Source of the DNA: Larkinella sp. C7
GTDB lineage: Bacteria > Bacteroidota > Bacteroidia > Cytophagales > Spirosomataceae
Assembly: GCF_006149005.1 (NCBI RefSeq)
Contig: NZ_VBSL01000017.1
Span: 84,959 to 138,146, forward strand
DNA length: 53,188 bases
Direction: 5' to 3'
Shown here: piece after piece, positions 32,662 through 40,504 of the stretch
Numbering within the stretch: position 1 is the stretch's first letter
Layout of the letters: the number at the start of each line of letters is the position of its first letter
The notes under the pieces: generated by a model
The model's database searches: none
The model's input: the letters and a program-made list of their open reading frames with translations, nothing else
What the model was told of the DNA's origin: nothing
Translations under genes and position numbers: made by a program

Positions 32662-34092
32662 TTAAACCGGTTTGCTCAACAACTGCGGCCGCTCGTTCAC
32701 CACTTTCAGAATTAGCTCACCGAACAACGTATTGGACCAGGCAAACCATTTGCGGGTGAATTTTGCCGGATCGTCTTTGTCGAAGGATTCGTGCATGAAA
32801 CCGGTGTTGGCGTGGGTCTTTTTCAACTGGCGGAGTTGCGCCAGAATCTCCTGATCGTCGGTGGAGGTGAGCGCCCGCATGGTCAGGCTCATGGGCCAGA
32901 TGTTGTTTACCAGCGTGTGCGGACTACCGATGCCTTCGGCGGCTTTTCCCCGGAAATAATACGGATTGTCGGCACTGAGCGAAAACCGGCGCGTGTTTTT
33001 GTAGATCGGGTCGCTGGCCGAAACGGCTCCCAGATACGGCAACGAGATCAGATTGGGCACGTTGGCGTCGTCCTGCAACAGGTGATTGCCAAAACCGTCG
33101 ACTTCCAGGGCGTATAGTTTGCCGTATTTCGGATGCGTATAAACGGCATATTGTTTCAGTGCTTTTTCCACTTCGTCGGCCAGCGCCCGGCACTCGTTTG
33201 CAAAAGCCGCATCGGGCCGGAGTTTATCGGTCATCGTGGCCACCTGCCGGAGCGACACGACCGCAAACCAGTTGGACGGCACCAGAAACGGGAAAACCGT
33301 GGCGTCGTCGGACGGGCGGAAAATGCTGTGAATCAACCCAACAGGACGCGTCGGATTACCGTAGCCATTGCCCGGAACCGTATCCGTCGACCACGACGTT
33401 TCGCGGCCAAACTTGTAGGGACCTGGTCCGGTTTTGCGCTGCTGTTCGCGGCAGGTTTTCACGACCAGCCGCATGGCGTTGGCCCAGTCGGCATCGAAGG
33501 GGCTGGTGTCGTTGGTGGTTTGCCAGTAGTGATACGCCAGCCGGATCGCGTAGCAAAGCGAATCGAGTTCCCACTTCCGCTCGTGCAAACCCGGTTTCAT
33601 GGCGGTAATGTCTTTCTTCCATTCACCTTCCTTTTTCGGATCGGAATAAAACGCGTTGGCGTAGGGGTCGAGTTTGATGCACTGCGTTTGCCGCCGGATT
33701 ACGCCCGCAACCAGCTTCCGCAGGGGTTCATCTTCTTTCGTCAACGGCAAATACGGCCATACCTGGGCGGTGCTGTCGCGCAGCCACATGGCGTCGATGT
33801 CACCCGTAATAACGAACGTATCGGGTTTGCCGCCAGCCTCACTGAACTGAACGGTGGTGTCGAGCGTGTTGGGAAAGCAATTTTCAAAAAGCCAGGCCAG
33901 TTCGGGATCTTTGACGGTTTTCTTCACGCGTTCAATCGCCCGTTCGACGGCGGCACTGGTAAAATTGCGTTGGTCGGCGGCCACCCGAACCACCGGGAAA
34001 GCGGGTTGTCGGGTTGCAAAAACCGGCTGTACGCCCAGCAGGATACCGGCACTGGCTCCGGCGGATTGTTGGATAAAATGACGACGATTCAT
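32662..34092 (-). CDS. Glycoside hydrolase family 125 (exo-alpha-1,6-mannosidase)
   Basis: A 476-residue protein with a twin-arginine-like N-terminus (MNRRHFIQQSAG, then a hydrophobic stretch ending FA), so probably exported in folded form. GH125 features are clear: TGDIDAMWLRDSTAQVWPYL (~97-116), GNHLLQDDANVPNLISLPYLG, and GFMHESFDKDD near the C-terminus, likely carrying the catalytic base Glu. GH125 enzymes remove alpha-1,6-linked mannose without a metal ion. Its role is probably in breaking down mannose-containing N-glycans or yeast mannan. No other mannan genes are nearby. A family C hairpin lies ~20 bp upstream of its start. Confidence 0.92.
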   Translation of the reverse strand: MNRRHFIQQSAGASAGILLGVQPVFATRQPAFPVVRVAADQRNFTSAAVERAIERVKKTVKDPELAWLFENCFPNTLDTTVQFSEAGGKPDTFVITGDIDAMWLRDSTAQVWPYLPLTKEDEPLRKLVAGVIRRQTQCIKLDPYANAFYSDPKKEGEWKKDITAMKPGLHERKWELDSLCYAIRLAYHYWQTTNDTSPFDADWANAMRLVVKTCREQQRKTGPGPYKFGRETSWSTDTVPGNGYGNPTRPVGLIHSIFRPSDDATVFPFLVPSNWFAVVSLRQVATMTDKLRPDAAFANECRALADEVEKALKQYAVYTHPKYGKLYALEVDGFGNHLLQDDANVPNLISLPYLGAVSASDPIYKNTRRFSLSADNPYYFRGKAAEGIGSPHTLVNNIWPMSLTMRALTSTDDQEILAQLRQLKKTHANTGFMHESFDKDDPAKFTRKWFAWSNTLFGELILKVVNERPQLLSKPV

Positions 34093-34111
34093 AATCGGTT
34101 GGCTGGTGATA

Positions 34112-34193
34112 GGAACGCTGATTGAACGGATTGAAACGGATTGAATCTGTTTTGATCCGTTTCAATCCGTTTAATCCGTCAAAATCGTGTTCC
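34112..34193. repeat. Hairpin with ~9-10-nt repeats, family C copy 1 (divergent promoter)
   Basis: The left part (34112-~34142) and right part (~34154-34193) form a long imperfect hairpin with outer ggaac/gttcc arms and internal ATCCGTTT-type units spaced 9-10 nt. It is 19 bp upstream of the GH125 start, in the region divergent with PadR, so it is not a terminator for either gene. It could lie in the GH125 mRNA leader. Confidence 0.75.
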
Positions 34194-34423
34194 CATCTCC
34201 AAAAGTAGGAAATAAATGGCTTCTGAACGGGCCTTTTTCCAGCCGTCCTCAAACTGTCCAGATGCGTACAGACATTGTCCAAAAACGGACAGAACGATTA
34301 GTTTCCGGTTTTAAAAACATATGTCTATGGGCCTTAAATGCACTCTTTTCGGTTTGGCAAAAGATTTGATATACGGAAATAGAAGAAATCGATCAGACTC
34401 TTAACCCAACTGGTTTTTGGCTC
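34194..34423. promoter_or_regulatory. Leader region of the PadR gene
   Basis: A 230-bp intergenic region before PadR. It contains the palindrome at 34276-34291 (tgtcc-N6-ggaca) and a second ctgtcc upstream. These are the best candidates for a regulator site here. Confidence 0.4.
34276..34291. promoter_or_regulatory. Candidate PadR operator palindrome
   Basis: tgtcc (34276-34280) and ggaca (34287-34291) are inverted around a 6-nt aaaaac centre. Location upstream of a self-regulating regulator family fits an operator. PadR operators vary and no match to a known one was made. Confidence 0.3.
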
Positions 34424-34759
34424 ATGCGACGCAGTGATTTAGGCGAATTTGAAGAAGTGGTTTTACTGGCGGTGGCTGTGCTGGTACCAAAAGCGTATTC
34501 GGTGATGATTGCGGAAGAACTCGAACGGGAAACCGGCCAGACCGTCAGCACCGGAGCGGTTCACGCGGCTCTCCAACGGCTGGAGCAGAAGGGCTATGTG
34601 ACCTCGGTGCTGGGCGAAGCCACGGCGGAGCGCGGGGGACGCCGGAAGCGGCTGTTCACCGTTTCGGCACTGGGCGGCCGGGTGCTGACAGAAGTCCGCT
34701 CGGTCCGAAACCGGCTCTGGGACCGGATCGTACCGCCCACGCTGCTGGAATGGAGCTAG
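34424..34759 (+). CDS. PadR-family transcriptional regulator
   Basis: A 111-residue winged-helix protein with the PadR fold: LGEFEEVVLLAVAVLVPKAYSVMIAEELE (helices 1-2), TVSTGAVHAALQRLEQKGYVTSV (recognition helix and wing) and GRRKRLFTVSALG. The family usually represses and often controls transporters. It leads the cluster of three FtsX-type permeases with only a family B hairpin between, and is probably their regulator. The ATG at 34424 starts the conserved fold. The inducer is unknown. Confidence 0.92.
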   Translation: MRRSDLGEFEEVVLLAVAVLVPKAYSVMIAEELERETGQTVSTGAVHAALQRLEQKGYVTSVLGEATAERGGRRKRLFTVSALGGRVLTEVRSVRNRLWDRIVPPTLLEWS

Positions 34760-34771
34760 ATGATGAACAAT

Positions 34772-34865
34772 GAATATCGAACATCGAATAATGAATATTG
34801 AATAACGAAAAGTTAGCACCGGATCACTTCGCTATTCGGTGTTCGCTATTCATTATTCGCTATTA
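34772..34865. repeat. Heptad-repeat hairpin, family B copy 1
   Basis: Left arm ~34772-34810 and right arm ~34828-34865 pair over ~38 bp with about ten mismatches. The right arm has five 7-nt units (CGCTATT and similar), the left the complementary register (GAATANN). It lies between PadR and the first permease and ends 12 bp before its ATG. Confidence 0.75.
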
Positions 34866-34876
34866 AAAACTTTAAA

Positions 34877-37567
34877 ATGAAAACCCCAAAACCGCCCCGC
34901 CCGACCGCGCCCCGCTGGCCTGATCGGCTCCTCTCCTGGCTGGTGGCTCCCCACTTGCGCGAGGAGGTGCTGGGCGATCTGCACGAACGGTTTCAGTTGC
35001 GGGCTCAGCGACTGGGCGAAGCGAAGGCCCGGCAGCGGTATTGGTGGGATACGGTAGCCTACTTACGACTTTCGATGATCAGACGACAACCCTCTGAATA
35101 CCCAACCCTTTTTTTCCTAAACCCTGATATGGTACGCAATTATATAAAAATCGCCCTGCGGAATCTGGTCAAGAGTATGGTTTTTTCCGCCATTAACGTG
35201 ATTGGCCTGGCGCTGGGCATGATCTGTTGCCTGTTTATTTTTCTTTGGGTGCAGGACGAAAAAGGCGTTGATACTTTTCATGCGAATGGCAAAAACCTGT
35301 ATACGGCCTATCAGACCTTTTCAACCCCTGGTAAAGTGGATGGAAAATACGGAACGCCCATGCGGGTGGTGAACCAGCGCGCAGTTTTCTTACTGGAAGA
35401 TGTAAAATCCGCGGTTCCGGAAGTGCAACACACCGTCTTTTATGCCACGGGGTATGAACTTCCGTGGGGACATCCCGAAACGTTCCAGGCGGGTGAAAAG
35501 AAATTCAAACTGGAGGGCTCCCGCGCGAGCCAGGATTTCTTTAAAATATTCAGCTACCCGCTGCTGGCGGGTCATGCGGAAACGGCCCTGAAGGACATTG
35601 GCGGTATAGCCATTTCCCGAAAAATGGCCGAGCTGTTTTTTGGCAGTCCCCAAAAAGCACTGGGTAAAAGCCTGCGGTATGAGAACAAACTGGATTTCAG
35701 GGTAACAGCGGTTTTTGAAAACCTGCCGGTGCAAAGCTCGCTGAAATTCGATTTTCTGCTTACCTGGGAAGCGCAGAAAACCAAACTGGAATGGGCTTCC
35801 AACGACTTTCGGACGTTTGTGCAACTGGCGGAAACGGCGGACCCCAAAACCGTCGAGACGAAAATCAACCGGTTTTTGCAACCCCGGCTGGCCAGGAATA
35901 CCGGCGTTAAAACCCAAATCGGGCTTCAGCCGTTTGGCGAACAGTATCTGCACGGCAATTTTGTGAATGGAAAACCCGACGGTGGCCGCATCGAATACGT
36001 GCGGATCTTCAGTGGTGTCGCCCTCTTTATCTTAGTCATTGCCTGTATCAATTTCATGAATCTGGCAACGGCCCGCTCCGTCAAACGGGCCAAAGAAGTG
36101 GGCGTTCGGAAAGTGTTAGGCTCAACACGCGGCCACCTGATCGGGCAATTTTTTGGCGAAGCGTTGCTGCTCGCGTTTCTGGCCATGCTGGTTACGTTGC
36201 TGCTGGTCGTTCTCCTGATGCCCATCTTTAACGCGTTCACGGACAAACAGATTGCTTCGCCCCTCACCCAACCTTCCTTCTGGGTTTCGCTGCTTGGCCT
36301 GACGGTCTTCACCGGCATGATCGCGGGGAGCTATCCGGCGCTCTTTCTGTCTTCGCTACAACCGGTTCGCATTCTGAAAGGGATTCTGCGGTTTACGCAA
36401 AGTGCTATCTGGTTTCGGCAGGGATTGACGGTTTTTCAGTTCGGACTGGCCATTATTCTCCTGGTGGCCACCATTGTCGTATCCCGGCAGACCCGCTACG
36501 TACAGGAAACGCACTTGGGTTATGATCGTGAAAACCTGCTGTATGTTCGCATTGAAGGTGAACTCATGAAACAGCGCAACTATTTGCTGTTCAAAGAACA
36601 GGTCTCCAGAATGCCGGGTATTGCACGGGTCGACCGCAGCAGCGAAGCTCCGCACGTCATGGGATTTGTGGTGGATGCCAACGACGGCGCGGCCAACACC
36701 AGCCAGGATGCAATCAATTGGGAAGGCAAGGAAAAGAATGTTTCGGTGGGCTTCAAACCTACTTCGGTGGGCTTCGATTTTGTCAAGCTCATGAATCTGA
36801 AGATCGCTGAAGGGCGCGATTTCTCCCGAGCCAACGCGACCGATTCGACCGATGCGTTCCTGGTGAATGAAGAAGCGGTGAAGCAGATGGGCCTGAAAAA
36901 TCCGATCGGGAAATGGATCTCCGCCTGGCAAAAAAAGGGGCATATCATTGGCATCCTCAAGGACTATCACACGCACTCGCTGCATGAGCCCATCAAACCG
37001 CTGGTGATGGATGTGAAGGAATACGAGTATTTCGGGGTAATCCTCGTGCGCACCGAAGCCGGCAAAACCAGGGAAGCCCTGGCCAGTTTGGGAAAAGTGT
37101 ATAAAGAACTGAATCCGAACTACCCCTTTGCGTATCAATTCATCGATCAGGAATACGAAAAACTGTACCGCAGCGAAGAGGTAATGGCGAAGCTTTCCAA
37201 CGTATTTGCGGTTCTGGCGATTCTGATTTCCTGTCTCGGTTTGTTGGGTCTGGTCATGTTTTCGACCGAGCAGCGCACCAAAGAAATCGGGATTCGGAAA
37301 GTGTTGGGGGCTTCGGTAAGCCAGATCATCATGCTCTTCTCCCGGGATTTTCTTCGACTGGTCTGGATTGCCATTCTGATTGCCTCGCCCATCGCCTGGT
37401 ATGCCATGAATCAGTGGCTGCAAAGTTTTGCCTACAAGATTGATATCGCGTGGTGGATTTTTGCCGCATCGGGTTTGGGCGCGTTGGCCGTTACGCTGCT
37501 GACCGTCAGTTTTCAAAGCATCAAAGCCGCCTTGATGAATCCGGTGAAAAGTCTGCGGAGTGAGTGA
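34877..37567 (+). CDS. FtsX-type ABC permease with permease prefix domain, copy 1
   Basis: An 896-residue protein. An N-terminal cytoplasmic prefix (~10-75: WPDRLLSWLVAPHLREEVLGDLHERF) precedes the first membrane helix (~95-120). A MacB-like periplasmic core follows, then helices near ~380-480 including the FtsX signature NFMNLATARSVKRAKEVGVRKVLGSTR. A second periplasmic part precedes the final FtsX domain (~760-896: STEQRTKEIGIRKVLGAS). It should export peptides, lipids or drugs in partnership with an ATPase, but none is adjacent. It is probably the first of three tandem paralogues under PadR control, each separated by a long hairpin. Confidence 0.9.
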   Translation: MKTPKPPRPTAPRWPDRLLSWLVAPHLREEVLGDLHERFQLRAQRLGEAKARQRYWWDTVAYLRLSMIRRQPSEYPTLFFLNPDMVRNYIKIALRNLVKSMVFSAINVIGLALGMICCLFIFLWVQDEKGVDTFHANGKNLYTAYQTFSTPGKVDGKYGTPMRVVNQRAVFLLEDVKSAVPEVQHTVFYATGYELPWGHPETFQAGEKKFKLEGSRASQDFFKIFSYPLLAGHAETALKDIGGIAISRKMAELFFGSPQKALGKSLRYENKLDFRVTAVFENLPVQSSLKFDFLLTWEAQKTKLEWASNDFRTFVQLAETADPKTVETKINRFLQPRLARNTGVKTQIGLQPFGEQYLHGNFVNGKPDGGRIEYVRIFSGVALFILVIACINFMNLATARSVKRAKEVGVRKVLGSTRGHLIGQFFGEALLLAFLAMLVTLLLVVLLMPIFNAFTDKQIASPLTQPSFWVSLLGLTVFTGMIAGSYPALFLSSLQPVRILKGILRFTQSAIWFRQGLTVFQFGLAIILLVATIVVSRQTRYVQETHLGYDRENLLYVRIEGELMKQRNYLLFKEQVSRMPGIARVDRSSEAPHVMGFVVDANDGAANTSQDAINWEGKEKNVSVGFKPTSVGFDFVKLMNLKIAEGRDFSRANATDSTDAFLVNEEAVKQMGLKNPIGKWISAWQKKGHIIGILKDYHTHSLHEPIKPLVMDVKEYEYFGVILVRTEAGKTREALASLGKVYKELNPNYPFAYQFIDQEYEKLYRSEEVMAKLSNVFAVLAILISCLGLLGLVMFSTEQRTKEIGIRKVLGASVSQIIMLFSRDFLRLVWIAILIASPIAWYAMNQWLQSFAYKIDIAWWIFAASGLGALAVTLLTVSFQSIKAALMNPVKSLRSE

Positions 37568-37580
37568 TACAACAGGAAAT

Positions 37581-37692
37581 ATTAAATTAAAAATGATAAA
37601 TGCTAAATGTAAAAGTAGGGGCAAGGAAGCACGTTGAAAGCGTGCCAAGCCACTTTAATATTTAACATTCATCATTTATTATTTGGAATTTA
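37581..37692. repeat. Heptad-repeat hairpin, family A copy 3
   Basis: The left arm (~37581-37616) and right arm (~37650-37692) carry the family A 7-nt register (right-arm units such as TAACATT, CATCATT, TATTATT) with a GC-rich apex of ~34 nt. It lies between permease copies 1 and 2 and ends at the start of copy 2. Confidence 0.75.
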
Positions 37693-37696
37693 TTTT

Positions 37697-40351
37697 ATGA
37701 AAACCCCAAAAACGCCCCGCCCAACCGCGCCCTCCTGGCCTGACCGACTGCTTTCCTGGCTGGTGGCTCCCCACCTGCGCGAGGAGGTGCTGGGCGATCT
37801 GCACGAACGGTTTCACCGGCGCGCGGAGCGGCTGGGCGAGATCAGAGCCCGGCGAGGGTATTGGCGGGAGGTGCTGGCGTATCTGCGGCTGTCGAACCTG
37901 AAACGAAAACCATCGGCGTATTCTTCACCTTTCTTTCTGAGTCCTGTCATGCTACGAAATTATTTCAAAATCGCGCAACGAAACCTGCTGAAACACAAGG
38001 GCTATTCGCTCATCAACATTGGCGGGCTGGCCACGGGCATGGCGGTGGCGATGCTCATCGGCCTGTGGATTTACGATGAATGGTCCTTCGATACATACCA
38101 CCAAAAGTACGACCGCATTGCCAAGGTGATGCAAAGTGCGGTCGTGAACGGGGAGTTTGGGGCCGGAGAGTACATGCCCATTCCGTTGGGAAATGAACTT
38201 CGCACCGCGTATGCCGACGATTTTACATCCGTGGTGCTGTCTTCCTGGACCCGGGAACATATCCTGGCCTATGGCGATACGAAATTGACGAAAACGGGGA
38301 ATTTCATGAGCCCGGAAGCCCCCGATCTGCTGACCCTGAAGATGCTCAAAGGGACACGGGAGGGATTAAAAGATCCGTCCGCCATTCTCCTGTCTCAATC
38401 CGTTTCTGAAGTGCTTTTCGGCGATGACGACCCACTGGGCAAAATCGTGAAGATTGATAATAAACTGAACGTCAAAGTAACCGGTATTTACGAGGATTTA
38501 CCGCACAACACCGAGTTTCGGGATATGACATTTATGGCACCCTGGGATTTATACGTTTCGTCGGAGTCGTGGGTGAAGCAGGCGCAGGACAACGCCGACT
38601 GGGGCAACAACTCCTGGCAAATTCTGGCTCAGCTTGCGCCGAAAGCTGATTTTGAGTCCGTTTCGGCAAAAATTAAAAATCTGAGGCTAAAACATGTTCC
38701 GGAAACGGCGTATATGAAGCCGGAAGTTTTTTTGCACCCGATGAGCCGCTGGCATTTGTATACCGGCTGGGATAAATCCGGGAACGTAGAGGGCCGGATT
38801 CAGTACGTCTGGTTGTTCGGCATCATCGGCGTATTTGTGCTCTTTCTGGCTTGCATCAACTTTATGAACCTTTCGACGGCCCGGTCGGAAAAGCGGGCGA
38901 AAGAGGTGGGAATCCGCAAAGCCATTGGCTCCCTCCGAAGCCAGCTGATCAGCCAGTTCTTTAGCGAATCCCTGCTGGTGGTAGCGATTGCCTTTGTGAT
39001 CTCGTTGCTGCTGGTGCAGCTCCTGTTGCCGTTCTTCAACGAGGTGGCCGATAAAACCATTGCGATTCTGTGGGCCAATCCTATTTTCTGGCTTTCCGGG
39101 ATCGGTTTCAGCTTTCTGACCGGCATCCTGGCGGGCAGTTATCCGGCGTTTTACCTGTCGTCTTTCCTGCCCGTCAAAGTGCTGAAGGGTACCGGTTCGT
39201 CGTCACGATTTCGGGTAAGCCGGTTTGCTTCCATTCCCCGGAAGGTGCTGGTCGTCGTCCAGTTCACGGTTTCCGTCACGCTGATCATCGGTACCATCAT
39301 CGTTTTCCGCCAGATTCAGTACGCGAAAAACCGCCCGATTGGGTACGACCGCAGTGGCCTGATTACGATTACCATGAATACACCGGAATTGTACGGGCGT
39401 TACAATGCCTTGCGCAATGAGCTCCTGCAAACGGGGGCGGTCACGGAGATGTCGACCTCATCGACCCCGGTAACGAATTTGAATTCACGGCTGATCGGGT
39501 TTGACTGGGAAGGCAAAGATCCCAATTTGAAGGAGCAATTCGGGACGGTTGCCGTGACCCATGATTTTGGGAAAACGGTCGGTTGGCAATTCATCGAAGG
39601 GCGCGACTTTTCCCGGGCCTTTTCAACGGATTCGTCGGGGATGGTGCTGAACGAAACCGCCGTCCGCTACATGGGCCTGAAAGACCCGGTGGGGAAAACG
39701 GTCAAATGGAATGGAAAACCGCATCAGGTGATCGGCATAGTCAAAGACCTGGTGATGGGCTCGCCATTCGAACCCGTTTATCAGACGGTTTTCCTGTTGA
39801 GTTATGAGTGGGCCGGTGTGATCAATATCCGGTTAAACCCCAACCAGAGCGCCAGTGAATCACTGGCTAAGATCGAAACCGTCTTTCGCCAGTTCAATCC
39901 CGGCAGTCCGTTCGATTATAAGTTCTCGGATCAGCAGTATGCCCTGAAATTTGCCACCGAAGAACGCATCGGCCGACTGGCATCGGTGTTTGCTGTTCTG
40001 GCCATTTTCATCAGTTGCCTGGGCTTGTTCGGGTTGGCGTCGTTCGTGGCCGAGCAGCGCACCAAAGAGATTGGGGTCCGCAAAGTGCTGGGCGCTTCGG
40101 TCTTCAACCTCTGGCGGTTATTATCCAAAGACTTTGTGATGCTGGTCGTGATCGCTTTCGGAATTGCCACACCCATCGCGTATTATTTCCTGCACAACTG
40201 GCTGCAGAAATACGACTACCGCACAGAAATCTCCTGGTGGATTTTCGCGGTTTCAGGCTTCGGAGCCCTGGCGATTACGCTGCTGACGGTGAGTTTTCAA
40301 AGCATCAAAGCGGCCCTGATGAATCCGGTGAAGAGTCTGCGAAGTGAGTAA
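37697..40351 (+). CDS. FtsX-type ABC permease with permease prefix domain, copy 2
   Basis: An 884-residue paralogue of copy 1. The ATG at 37697 gives MKTPKTPRPTAPSWPDRL; earlier starts lie in the hairpin. Prefix ~8-75, membrane helix ~100-125 (INIGGLATGMAVAMLIGLWIY), MacB-like periplasmic core, first FtsX domain with NFMNLSTARSEKRAKEVGIRKAIGS, and second FtsX domain with VAEQRTKEIGVRKVLGAS. It lacks an adjacent ATPase. The shared prefix and layout show that it arose by tandem duplication. Confidence 0.9.
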   Translation: MKTPKTPRPTAPSWPDRLLSWLVAPHLREEVLGDLHERFHRRAERLGEIRARRGYWREVLAYLRLSNLKRKPSAYSSPFFLSPVMLRNYFKIAQRNLLKHKGYSLINIGGLATGMAVAMLIGLWIYDEWSFDTYHQKYDRIAKVMQSAVVNGEFGAGEYMPIPLGNELRTAYADDFTSVVLSSWTREHILAYGDTKLTKTGNFMSPEAPDLLTLKMLKGTREGLKDPSAILLSQSVSEVLFGDDDPLGKIVKIDNKLNVKVTGIYEDLPHNTEFRDMTFMAPWDLYVSSESWVKQAQDNADWGNNSWQILAQLAPKADFESVSAKIKNLRLKHVPETAYMKPEVFLHPMSRWHLYTGWDKSGNVEGRIQYVWLFGIIGVFVLFLACINFMNLSTARSEKRAKEVGIRKAIGSLRSQLISQFFSESLLVVAIAFVISLLLVQLLLPFFNEVADKTIAILWANPIFWLSGIGFSFLTGILAGSYPAFYLSSFLPVKVLKGTGSSSRFRVSRFASIPRKVLVVVQFTVSVTLIIGTIIVFRQIQYAKNRPIGYDRSGLITITMNTPELYGRYNALRNELLQTGAVTEMSTSSTPVTNLNSRLIGFDWEGKDPNLKEQFGTVAVTHDFGKTVGWQFIEGRDFSRAFSTDSSGMVLNETAVRYMGLKDPVGKTVKWNGKPHQVIGIVKDLVMGSPFEPVYQTVFLLSYEWAGVINIRLNPNQSASESLAKIETVFRQFNPGSPFDYKFSDQQYALKFATEERIGRLASVFAVLAIFISCLGLFGLASFVAEQRTKEIGVRKVLGASVFNLWRLLSKDFVMLVVIAFGIATPIAYYFLHNWLQKYDYRTEISWWIFAVSGFGALAITLLTVSFQSIKAALMNPVKSLRSE

Positions 40352-40379
40352 AAAATAAGGGAATAATGAAAAGTAAGAG

Positions 40380-40492
40380 AATATCGAATACTGAATTTCG
40401 AATAACGAATAACGAAGTGGTGCTACCAGTCCTCAGCGCTCGTCACGGTTTTTACTTCCGTATTCACTATTCGTTATTCACTATTCGATATT
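40380..40492. repeat. Heptad-repeat hairpin, family B copy 2
   Basis: Arms 40380-40418 and 40454-40492 pair over 39 nt with about seven mismatches. The right arm has five 7-nt units (CACTATT, CGTTATT and similar). It lies between permease copies 2 and 3 and ends 12 bp before the third ATG. Confidence 0.8.
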
Positions 40493-40504
40493 AAACCCAT
40501 TAGA

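Noticed and set aside
33133-34125. 330-codon plus-strand frame over the GH125 gene
   Set aside because: It is antisense to the GH125 motifs and lacks a plausible start or family.
34112-34193. Terminator for PadR or GH125
   Set aside because: The hairpin lies between divergent starts, so it cannot be a 3' terminator of either gene; it is kept as a family C repeat.
36356-37648. 430-codon open frame on the minus strand over permease copy 1
   Set aside because: The plus-strand gene has clear FtsX motifs. The minus frame is a composition shadow with no domain.
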